Part shown: positions 26,057 through 32,883 of the stretch, piece after piece
Numbering within the stretch: position 1 is the stretch's first letter
Layout: each line of letters begins with the position of its first letter
Assembly (NCBI GenBank): GCA_045110515.1
Contig: JBGCGD010000087.1
Coordinates: forward strand, 1-34,212
Reading direction: 5' to 3'
DNA length: 34,212 bases
DNA from: Granulosicoccus sp045110515
GTDB lineage: Bacteria > Pseudomonadota > Gammaproteobacteria > Granulosicoccales > Granulosicoccaceae
Notes under the pieces: generated by a model
What the model saw: the letters and a program-made list of their open reading frames with translations, nothing else
The model's database searches: none
What the model was told of the DNA's origin: nothing
Program-made: the position numbers and the translations under genes

Positions 26057-27112
26057 CTATTTGGGGCGTCTTCTCCGAGAAGTGCGGCTACCACGACCAG
26101 AGGCTGAGCCCCCTTCAATCGATAAATCGCCGGCCATTTGAGCTCTTGCGCCTTGTGATAATTCACCCAGTGTTTCGGTGATGGCTTCGATGGAAGGGGA
26201 GTCACCTTTTTGATAGGTGTCAATCGCATCGCGCATGGCTTTGACATGTACAGGCGTGGTGCCACAGCAACCACCAATAATGGAAGCTCCAGCGTTAGCC
26301 GACAGTACGGCGTACTCGGCCATGAGCTCCGGAGTGCCGCTATAGACAATTTTTCCGTCTACATAGTCTGGGATACCACAGTTGGCTTTAGCAACCAGCG
26401 CGGGACGAGATTCCATGGATTCCGCAGCATTCACCAGATTGCACACAGCCGCAACCACTTCAGAGGCACCAACGCCGCAGTTACTGCCAATAGCGGTGAT
26501 ATGGGCATCGAGCCCGGTGCTGATCTTTAGAGTTTCTGCAGGGGTTAGGCCCATCATGGTGCGACCGTTAGTGTCGATACTGACGGTATAGACGAGCGGT
26601 AGGCCGACATCGGCGGCGCCCAGAACAGCAGCTTCAATCTCCTCTGCCGACGATATGGTTTCGATCCATAAAATATCGGCACCGCCATCTGCGAGCGCTT
26701 TTCCTTGTTCGGCGAAGGCTTGGCGAGCTTCATCGATACTCACTGGCCCGTTAGGCGCCAAAATTTCTCCGGTGGGTCCCATGGAGCCCGCAACTAAAAC
26801 TGATTTTTCTGATTTGTCGGCTTCAGCACGAGCCAGTTCGGCGGCCCGGCTGTTAAGTTCGTGCACACGGTGCGAAGAGTCATGCAAGGCCAGTCGAAAA
26901 TGGGTACCACCAAAACTGTTGGTCAAAATGATGTCTGAACCTGCTTCAACAAAAGAACGGTGGAGGTTACTGATCCGATCCGGATGATGAATATTCCACA
27001 GCTCTGGTGCGTCACCCGTTTGCAAGCCAACTTCAAACAAATTTGTGCCAGTGGCGCCATCGGCGAGCAGCAAGCCTTTTTCGTCGAGTAATTTCTGAAG
27101 TTTATTTGTCAT
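26057..27112 (-). CDS. Homocysteine S-methyltransferase, betaine-homocysteine type
   Basis: A 351-residue zinc enzyme that transfers a methyl group to homocysteine to make methionine. DGATGTNLF (18-26) starts the barrel, and the zinc ligands are Cys212 in GSNCGVG and the pair Cys282-Cys283 in GGCCGTTP. The methyl donor is likely glycine betaine or a related compound, as in BHMT and the bacterial Bmt group. The tail (335-351) is rich in Arg, Gly and Ser. The frame continues to a GTG at 27133, but the ATG at 27112 fits the family. It lies divergently from the phosphatase/MttB-like genes, which supports a betaine role. Confidence 0.85.
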   Translation of the reverse strand: MTNKLQKLLDEKGLLLADGATGTNLFEVGLQTGDAPELWNIHHPDRISNLHRSFVEAGSDIILTNSFGGTHFRLALHDSSHRVHELNSRAAELARAEADKSEKSVLVAGSMGPTGEILAPNGPVSIDEARQAFAEQGKALADGGADILWIETISSAEEIEAAVLGAADVGLPLVYTVSIDTNGRTMMGLTPAETLKISTGLDAHITAIGSNCGVGASEVVAAVCNLVNAAESMESRPALVAKANCGIPDYVDGKIVYSGTPELMAEYAVLSANAGASIIGGCCGTTPVHVKAMRDAIDTYQKGDSPSIEAITETLGELSQGARAQMAGDLSIEGGSASGRGSRTSRRRRPK

Positions 27113-27485
27113 AATGATCAGGTTAGCACGCACTCTAGAGGCTTTGAGGCGGAACTGCAGGTTACATGTATGCTATGACACAGATGCAATAATCCGGAAC
27201 TGGGTTTCCCCGGGTACTATGTTGGTCTTCAGGACGCCTTGGTTGCCAAACTGCGTTGGGCGCCTGCTATTCAATACATAGTGCACATGTTATCCGGGCG
27301 ATTTTTACTCCTCTTGTGAATTGCTTGTTCGGCCGATACATTTTGTAAGGGTTTTTTCAGACTATTCATGAGCGCTATCTCGACAATCAGCGGTTTTTTG
27401 ACCAGGCAATTTAACCTCGTTAAAACCGTTTTGTTTTCCATTCGCACCCGTTGGTGCCCTTACAGAATTAGGCTTAGCTGCTGAT
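27113..27485. other. Divergent intergenic region with candidate promoter and small ORF
   Basis: This 373-base stretch separates the methyltransferase and phosphatase genes. On the plus strand TTGTGA (27314-27319) and TACATT (27337-27342) are 17 bases apart, a fair sigma70-like promoter. A 38-codon ORF (27368-27484) starts just downstream and ends 1 base before the phosphatase ATG, reading TGATATG. A small hairpin GCACC-CGTT-GGTGC (27444-27457) lies inside it. Its product is basic and without known motif; it may only be a leader. Nothing like a known riboswitch or RNA gene was recognised. Confidence 0.35.
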
Positions 27486-28046
27486 ATGTTATTTGGACTT
27501 GGTAAGCCGCCACAAGCGAACCTCATCACGACAATACCGGTACCAGGCTCTGTCGGATGTATCGGAATGGTTGCCTGCCCCGGCACCCGTATCGATAGTC
27601 CCCCAACCGGTAACAAACGTTTATTAAAGGCCGACTTAGACGAGATCATAGAGTGGGGTGCAAACGGCATCCTGTGTCTGGTTGAGCCGCACGAGCTCAC
27701 GATGAACAAGGTTGAAAGTCTTCCGGCAGCTGCTCAAGACGCGGGTATCTGGTGGAAGCACCTACCGATTATTGATATGGATATTCCTAATCAGGAGTTC
27801 GAAGATGTTTGGGCTATTGAGGGTGAGCGTATTCGTCATGCTTTACGGATCGGTGAGCGGGTCATTGTTCATTGTTATGCGGGCCTTGGACGGACAGGTA
27901 TGATTGCGGCTCGCATCTTGGTTGAATTTGGTGTGGAGCCTGAGCAGGCCATTCGCCGTGTACGGCGCGAAAACAGACGGCGCATACAAAATAAAGCGCA
28001 AGCCAATTTTGTTCGCAGTTGCTACTCGCTGGTCGATAAGCGATAG
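27486..28046 (+). CDS. Dual-specificity/tyrosine phosphatase-like protein (CX5R)
   Basis: A 186-residue protein. VIVHCYAGLGRTGM carries the P-loop, with Cys130 and Arg136 as catalytic residues, and Asp98 in PIIDMDIP is the probable general acid. The start region with GMVACPGTR is like the CDKN3-type bacterial phosphatases. Substrate is unknown: protein, phosphoinositide or another phosphoester. It precedes the MttB-like gene by 139 bases on the same strand, and sits on the divergent side of the betaine-type methyltransferase gene. The ATG has no clear ribosome binding site. Confidence 0.8.
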   Translation: MLFGLGKPPQANLITTIPVPGSVGCIGMVACPGTRIDSPPTGNKRLLKADLDEIIEWGANGILCLVEPHELTMNKVESLPAAAQDAGIWWKHLPIIDMDIPNQEFEDVWAIEGERIRHALRIGERVIVHCYAGLGRTGMIAARILVEFGVEPEQAIRRVRRENRRRIQNKAQANFVRSCYSLVDKR

Positions 28047-28185
28047 GAGCTCGGGCCACTAGCCAAAATGGCACGCATCACTTAGCCTAGGTCGCTGAGT
28101 GCTATGCCCACGTCGCTAGGTGCAACACGTAAGCTCGGTCATAAGGGCCATTATTCAGCGATTAACGGATAGGAAGGTTACGTAT

Positions 28186-29751
28186 ATGAGTACCACAGGA
28201 TCTAGCCCCCGCCGCGGCAGAAGGGGCGGCGGTCGCGAGGCAAAACGCGCTAGAGCATCGGCTAGCGGTCCTGTTGCGCCATATATAAAACGCAACATTC
28301 CTTTCGTTGATATCATCAATGAAGAGGGGCTTGAACTTATCGAGCGAAATGCCGACACCATCCTTGAAGAAATCGGTATCGATTTCCGTGACGATGCTGA
28401 AGCGTTGGATATGTGGCGTGAAGCAGGTGCCGATGTTCAAGGAGAGCGAGTCCGATTTCCTCGTGGCTTGTGTCGCAAGCTAATTACAGAAAGCGCGCCT
28501 GCGCAATTCACTCAGTACGCTCGAAATGCCGAGCGATCAGTGGTTATCGGTGGCAACAACACGGTCATGGTTCCGGCCTATGGGCCTCCTTTTGTACACG
28601 ATCTAGATAAAGGCCGACGTTACGCCACTATTGAAGACTTCCAAAATTTCGTGAAGTTGGCCTATCTGAGTCATTCTTTGCATCACTCGGGCGGCACGGT
28701 GTGTGAGCCGGTAGATCTGCCGGTCAACAAGCGGCACTTCGATATGGTGTATTCGCACATGCGTTACTCAGATAAGCCTTTTATGGGCTCGGTGACTGCA
28801 CCGGAGCGAGCTCAAGACACGGTCGATATGGCGAAAATTCTCTTTGGTGATAATTGGATTGATCCGCAAACCGGTCAAGAAAGAACGGTGGTTGTGAATT
28901 TGATCAATGCTAATTCACCCATGACGTTTGACGACACCATGCTGGGTGCTGCAAAGGTCTACGCGCGCGCCAATCAAGGCTGCATCGTATCCCCATTTAT
29001 CCTCGCTGGTGCGATGTCGCCGGTGACCGTTGCTGGAACGGCTGCGCAAATTCTGGCTGAGGCGATGGCCGGAATGGCATTTGTTCAGTTGGTTCGTCCT
29101 GGCGCACCTGTTGTATTTGGTACTTTTGCCAGCTCAGTGTCAATGCAGTCCGGTGCTCCCACATTCGGTTCCCCTGAGCCTACTCAGGTTATGTATATTT
29201 GTGCAGCTTTGGCCAGGCGCCTCAAAGTGCCTTTCCGTAGTGGTGGTGGACTGTGTGCTTCTAAACTACCGGATGCTCAGGCAGCTTACGAAGCGGCAAA
29301 TACCCTGCAATCAGCAGCCATGGCAGGCGTAAATTTCATGTTGCACACTGCCGGGTGGTTGGAAGGTGGTCTTGCAATGGGTTATGAAAAATTCATGATG
29401 GATGCCGATCAGGCGAGCATGCTGGCTGTGCTGTTAGGTGGGGTCGATCTGTCAGAAAATGGCCAGGCCCTTGATGCGCTTCGAGAGGTTGGGCCGGGTA
29501 ACCACTTTTTGGGTTGTGCGCATACTCAAAGCAACTTCCAAAGTGCTTTCTGGCGCTCAGAGATTTCGGACAACAACAGCTTCGAACAGTGGCAATCGGA
29601 AGGTTCTCTGGATGCTGCACAGCGCGCTAACGGCAAGTGGAAGACAGCATTAGCCGAATATCAAGCGCCGGAGCTTGATATTGCGGTCGACGAAGCATTA
29701 CAAGCGTTTATAAAAATGCGAAAAGACTCTTTTCCTGACGCTAATTATTAG
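28186..29751 (+). CDS. Trimethylamine methyltransferase (MttB) family protein, pyrrolysine-free
   Basis: A 521-residue protein of the MttB superfamily. It has an Arg/Gly-rich N-tail (about 1-25), then IPFVDIINEEGLELIERNADTILEEIGI and a TIM-barrel core with VIGGNNTVMVPAYGPP and SGGTVCEPVDLPV. No in-frame TAG is present, so it is not the pyrrolysine-containing trimethylamine enzyme. Studied pyrrolysine-free members demethylate quaternary amines such as glycine betaine, proline betaine or carnitine. These use a corrinoid protein, which is not encoded in this window. GGAAGGTTACGTAT before the ATG at 28186 is a good ribosome binding site and rejects the longer frame from 28120. Confidence 0.88.
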   Translation: MSTTGSSPRRGRRGGGREAKRARASASGPVAPYIKRNIPFVDIINEEGLELIERNADTILEEIGIDFRDDAEALDMWREAGADVQGERVRFPRGLCRKLITESAPAQFTQYARNAERSVVIGGNNTVMVPAYGPPFVHDLDKGRRYATIEDFQNFVKLAYLSHSLHHSGGTVCEPVDLPVNKRHFDMVYSHMRYSDKPFMGSVTAPERAQDTVDMAKILFGDNWIDPQTGQERTVVVNLINANSPMTFDDTMLGAAKVYARANQGCIVSPFILAGAMSPVTVAGTAAQILAEAMAGMAFVQLVRPGAPVVFGTFASSVSMQSGAPTFGSPEPTQVMYICAALARRLKVPFRSGGGLCASKLPDAQAAYEAANTLQSAAMAGVNFMLHTAGWLEGGLAMGYEKFMMDADQASMLAVLLGGVDLSENGQALDALREVGPGNHFLGCAHTQSNFQSAFWRSEISDNNSFEQWQSEGSLDAAQRANGKWKTALAEYQAPELDIAVDEALQAFIKMRKDSFPDANY

Positions 29752-29772
29752 TCACACTCCGGTATAAAGGGG

Positions 29773-29793
29773 CAGGGTCGGCAAGCGGCCCTG
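29773..29793 (+). terminator. Weak hairpin after MttB-like gene
   Basis: CAGGGTCG (29773-29780) and CGGCCCTG (29786-29793) form an eight-pair stem with one wobble and a 5-base loop, 22 bases past the stop codon. Only TT follows, so it is at best a weak or Rho-aided terminator, or it may stabilise the 3' end. It lies 52 bases before the GlxA-type gene. Confidence 0.3.
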
Positions 29794-29844
29794 TTCAACT
29801 CTAGAAGCCTGAGTGTTATTGTCAATGTTCCACCAGTTCAAGCA

Positions 29845-30861
29845 ATGATCGGCTCCGCCGAAACCACAACGCGCATCGGATTTTATTTGGTGCCAAATTT
29901 TTCCATGTTGGCATTTAGCAGTGCATTGGAAGCTCTGCGTATGGCGAACCACAATAGTGGTCAGGTCCTATATCGCTGGAGCCTGATTTCGTCGGATGGC
30001 GCAAGCGTGGTTAGTAGTAGTGGTATTGAATTTCCTGTCACTCAAAGCGCTGGTTCACGCGATACCTATGATGCCGTGTTCGTTTGCAGCGGCATTAATG
30101 TTCATTTGGTACATGATGAGCCTGGTGTGCAGTGGTTGAAACAGCTGGACAAACAAGGTTGTGTGCTAGGAGCGATTTGTACCGGTACCTACCTTTTGGC
30201 GCGAGCCGAATTACTGAACGATTATCGGTGCACGATTCATTGGGAAAATCTTGCGGCAGCTCGTGAAGAGTTCCCACAGTTGGTCATCTCGTCTGAGCTG
30301 TTTGAAATCGATCGTAATCGGTATACCTGTGCTGGCGGAACTGCGCCTTTAGATATGATGCTGAGCGAGATTAGAACCCGTCATAGTTCTGCCCTAGCGA
30401 CGCGTATTTCCGAGCAATTTATGTGTGAGCGTATTCGGGACCAAAACGACCGACAGCGGGTCCCGTTGACGCAACGTATTGGGGCGAATCAGCCTAAGTT
30501 AGCTGAGGCGGTTTCCTTGATGGAGGCCAATATCGAAGAGCCTATGACGCTGGATGAGCTATCGCATCATGTGGGCTTGTCAAGAAGGCAACTAGAGCGA
30601 TTGTTTCAGCGCTATTTGCATTGCGTGCCCACTCGTTACTACTTGGAACTGCGGTTAGAACGCGCGCGCCAATTACTGTTGCAGAGCAGTATGCCTATTG
30701 TTGATATCGCTCTTGCGTGCGGCTTTATTTCGGCACCGCACTTTTCTAAGTGTTACCGGGATACTTTCTCACTACCGCCTCGGGATGAGAGGCGGCGTGC
30801 AGCTGGGCTACTGAGTGATAATCGCACCGATACTAAATTGGGTAAGCGCGGGCTTATATAG
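29845..30861 (+). CDS. GlxA/GbdR-like AraC family transcriptional regulator
   Basis: A 338-residue regulator. Residues 8-190 form a DJ-1/PfpI-like (class I amidotransferase-like) sensor with Cys112 in AICTGTYLLA and the motif TCAGGTAPLDMML. Residues 220-320 are the two AraC helix-turn-helices, with LDELSHHVGLSRRQLERLFQRYL (central part) and VDIALACGF...SKCYRDTF. Relatives GbdR and CdhR sense glycine betaine and carnitine breakdown, so it may control the MttB-like gene next to it; the role is inferred. Its end overlaps the convergent DUF5658 gene by 8 bases. Confidence 0.9.
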   Translation: MIGSAETTTRIGFYLVPNFSMLAFSSALEALRMANHNSGQVLYRWSLISSDGASVVSSSGIEFPVTQSAGSRDTYDAVFVCSGINVHLVHDEPGVQWLKQLDKQGCVLGAICTGTYLLARAELLNDYRCTIHWENLAAAREEFPQLVISSELFEIDRNRYTCAGGTAPLDMMLSEIRTRHSSALATRISEQFMCERIRDQNDRQRVPLTQRIGANQPKLAEAVSLMEANIEEPMTLDELSHHVGLSRRQLERLFQRYLHCVPTRYYLELRLERARQLLLQSSMPIVDIALACGFISAPHFSKCYRDTFSLPPRDERRRAAGLLSDNRTDTKLGKRGLI

Positions 30862-31309
30862 TCGACAGTATAAGCAGTTCGTAGACAATCAGCCCTGCAT
30901 AAAGGCCCACGAGGGTTGCGAGAATGGATCGGGCTCTCCAGCGATTAAACACTAGGATGTTTCCGGTGGCTATCAGTAGCAATGTCGGAACCGCTGTGAG
31001 GGTCATCTTGATGACCGTGAATGTGAAGACGCTGTGATGTAGTAGCGCATTCATAAAGGGGTTTACTTCAGTGCCACCTCTGGCGAGAATCGTAAGGGTG
31101 AACAGGGAGTCCATGATCGATAGAATCATTAACGCGATGCCCATACAAATCGCGCCTGTGTCGAGTCTATCTAAAACCGGGTATTGGCGGTCCTCGCTCC
31201 GACGCCACTGCATACGTCTCGGGCTATTCAAACATTGCCGGAGTGTGATCAATGTGTATGTTCGCCGCTCGGGACTAACGCGCTTGTCTGATGCTATTAA
31301 ACTATTCAT
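30854..31309 (-). CDS. DUF5658 family membrane protein
   Basis: A 151-residue protein. The N-terminal 45 residues are basic and polar. RRSEDRQYPVLDRLDTGAI is followed by the DUF5658 hallmark LSIMDSLFTLTILARGGTEVNPFM, then two or three more hydrophobic helices. It is an inner-membrane protein without known function. The overlap with the GlxA-type gene and the separation from the PuuB gene by 267 bases argue for its own transcript. Confidence 0.8.
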   Translation of the reverse strand: MNSLIASDKRVSPERRTYTLITLRQCLNSPRRMQWRRSEDRQYPVLDRLDTGAICMGIALMILSIMDSLFTLTILARGGTEVNPFMNALLHHSVFTFTVIKMTLTAVPTLLLIATGNILVFNRWRARSILATLVGLYAGLIVYELLILSTI

Positions 31310-31332
31310 CCACCCAGTTTATTCCCCCCACA

Positions 31333-31568
31333 GGGTCGGACCATGATAGGTCTCTAATAAATAAGATATTAAGCCTCGGGAATAGCTATATTCGTGTCTT
31401 AATTCGCCTTTTTAAGGGCTTACGAGCTCAGTTTAAGAGTGCGCTGCCGGGCGCACGTTGAGTGCTAAATCGACCGAATTAATAGGGAGAAGCACCAATT
31501 TAGGGCCTGTAGTGCCAAGAAAATACACTTTTACCTTTAATATTCAAAGGGTTAGCTTGGTCCGACCC
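31333..31568. repeat. 236-bp stretch bounded by 11-bp inverted repeats
   Basis: GGGTCGGACCA (31333-31343) reappears as its exact reverse complement TGGTCCGACCC (31558-31568). Together they frame a 236-base noncoding stretch between the DUF5658 and PuuB-like genes. Each end contains a 9-base near-palindrome (GGTC-N-GACC). Inside is a hairpin GTGCGC-TGCCGG-GCGCAC (31439-31456) and AT-rich sequence with no ORF. The ends are oriented as in a miniature transposable element, but no clear target duplication is visible. Confidence 0.4.
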
Positions 31569-31576
31569 GGGTTTAA

Positions 31577-32866
31577 TTAGAGGGCTTGTTTTAGGCGGTA
31601 GTAGGTCATGCCTAGGGCGACTAGGGCGCTGCCTAGGCGGGGGCCGACGGGGAGGCGTATGTGTTTTAGGGAGCTAAAGAGGTCGAATTGGCGCAGGGTG
31701 CCGCTGAGGGCGTCGGCCATGATTTCGGCCATGATGTGAGAACTGGCAATGCCGTGACCGGAATAGCCCTGGGCGTAGTACACGTTGTCGTTAATTCGCC
31801 CCAGCGCGGGGATGCGGTTGATAATAATGCCCGCTGTGCCGGTCCAGGCGTAGTCGATACCAACATCTTTTAGTTGCGGGAAGGTCTGTTCAAGTGCCGG
31901 CCGAAGCGTTGATGCAACATCATCGATGTCGCGACCGGAGTAGTTGGTGCCGCCACCAAACATCAGACGATGATCTGCAGTCATACGGTAATAGTCCAAC
32001 ACCATACGACTGTCGTAAACCGCCAGATTCTCAGGGTTTATAGAACGCGCAAGCCCAGCGTCCAGTGGTTCTGTGGTCAGGTTGCCTAAAATAGCCGGGA
32101 ACACCAAGCCTTTCAGTTTGTGTTGCGCTAAACGATGGTAGGCGTTGCCTGCTAATACAACTGAGTTGGCGGTGATACGACCGTTCTGCGCCACAACACT
32201 CGGAGTTTCACCGTATTCAATGTTCAAAACCGGAGATTGCTCGAAGATAAGTGTGCCTAGTGAATGGGCTGCTGCTGCCTCGCCCAAGCACAAATTGAGT
32301 GAATGCACATGCATGTTCCGACGGTTGTATACACCCCCGAAGTAAAGCGGTGTTGCCAGTTTTTCATGAACTTGATTCTTATCGAGCCATTGAACATCGT
32401 CACCCAGACCAGCTTCCTTAGCATCGTCTAAAGCAGCCTGCAACTCCGGAATATCCTCTGTGGTGTAAGCGGTATGCAAATGCCCGTGTTGCAAGTCGCA
32501 TTGAATGTCATATCGCTCAACGCGTTGTTTAATAATGTCGTGTCCGTGCCACCTGAGCATACGTACAACGTCAATAGCATCGGAGCCAATACTTTTCTGC
32601 AACTGTTTAAGTATTGCCGCATCACCGGATAAACTTCCTGTGATCTGACCACCGTTGCGTCCGCTTGCCCCCCAACCGATTCTGTTTGCCTCAACAAGCG
32701 CAACCTTAAATCCCCGCTCGGACAATTCCACAGCGGTGGAGACTCCAGTTGAACCGCCGCCAACGATAACGACGTCAACGCGTATCTCGCCCTCAAGCAC
32801 AGGGTACTGCGTATGATTGTTTCGACTTGCGTTGTAGTAGTTGTCGATTCTCTCCGAAGCCTTCAT
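31577..32866 (-). CDS. puuB: FAD-dependent oxidase, gamma-glutamylputrescine oxidase-like
   Basis: A 429-residue member of the DAO family. VVIVGGGSTGVSTAVEL (33-49) binds FAD, with Glu59 for the ribose and GWGASGRNGGQ (64-74) for the pyrophosphate. The opening NYYNASRNN, the mid-part VLAGNAYH and RMVLDYYRMTADHRLMFGGG, and the end AQGYSGHG all match the PuuB pattern. PuuB oxidises gamma-glutamylputrescine to the aldehyde, releasing ammonia and peroxide. The ligase gene lies 17 bases upstream on the same strand, the expected pathway partner. Substrate could also be another glutamylated amine, so the symbol is by similarity. Confidence 0.85.
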   Translation of the reverse strand: MKASERIDNYYNASRNNHTQYPVLEGEIRVDVVIVGGGSTGVSTAVELSERGFKVALVEANRIGWGASGRNGGQITGSLSGDAAILKQLQKSIGSDAIDVVRMLRWHGHDIIKQRVERYDIQCDLQHGHLHTAYTTEDIPELQAALDDAKEAGLGDDVQWLDKNQVHEKLATPLYFGGVYNRRNMHVHSLNLCLGEAAAAHSLGTLIFEQSPVLNIEYGETPSVVAQNGRITANSVVLAGNAYHRLAQHKLKGLVFPAILGNLTTEPLDAGLARSINPENLAVYDSRMVLDYYRMTADHRLMFGGGTNYSGRDIDDVASTLRPALEQTFPQLKDVGIDYAWTGTAGIIINRIPALGRINDNVYYAQGYSGHGIASSHIMAEIMADALSGTLRQFDLFSSLKHIRLPVGPRLGSALVALGMTYYRLKQAL

Positions 32867-32883
32867 ACGGGTGTCATCTTTGT

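Noticed and set aside
27113..27300. SAM or SAH riboswitch before the homocysteine methyltransferase
   Set aside because: Neither strand shows a conserved core that I recognise.
28120..28185. Upstream extension of the MttB-like gene
   Set aside because: The ATG at 28186 has a strong GGAAGG site and the extra 22 residues are unlike the family.
31441..31460. GTGCGC hairpin as terminator of the PuuB-like gene
   Set aside because: More than 100 bases past the stop and no T run on the relevant strand.
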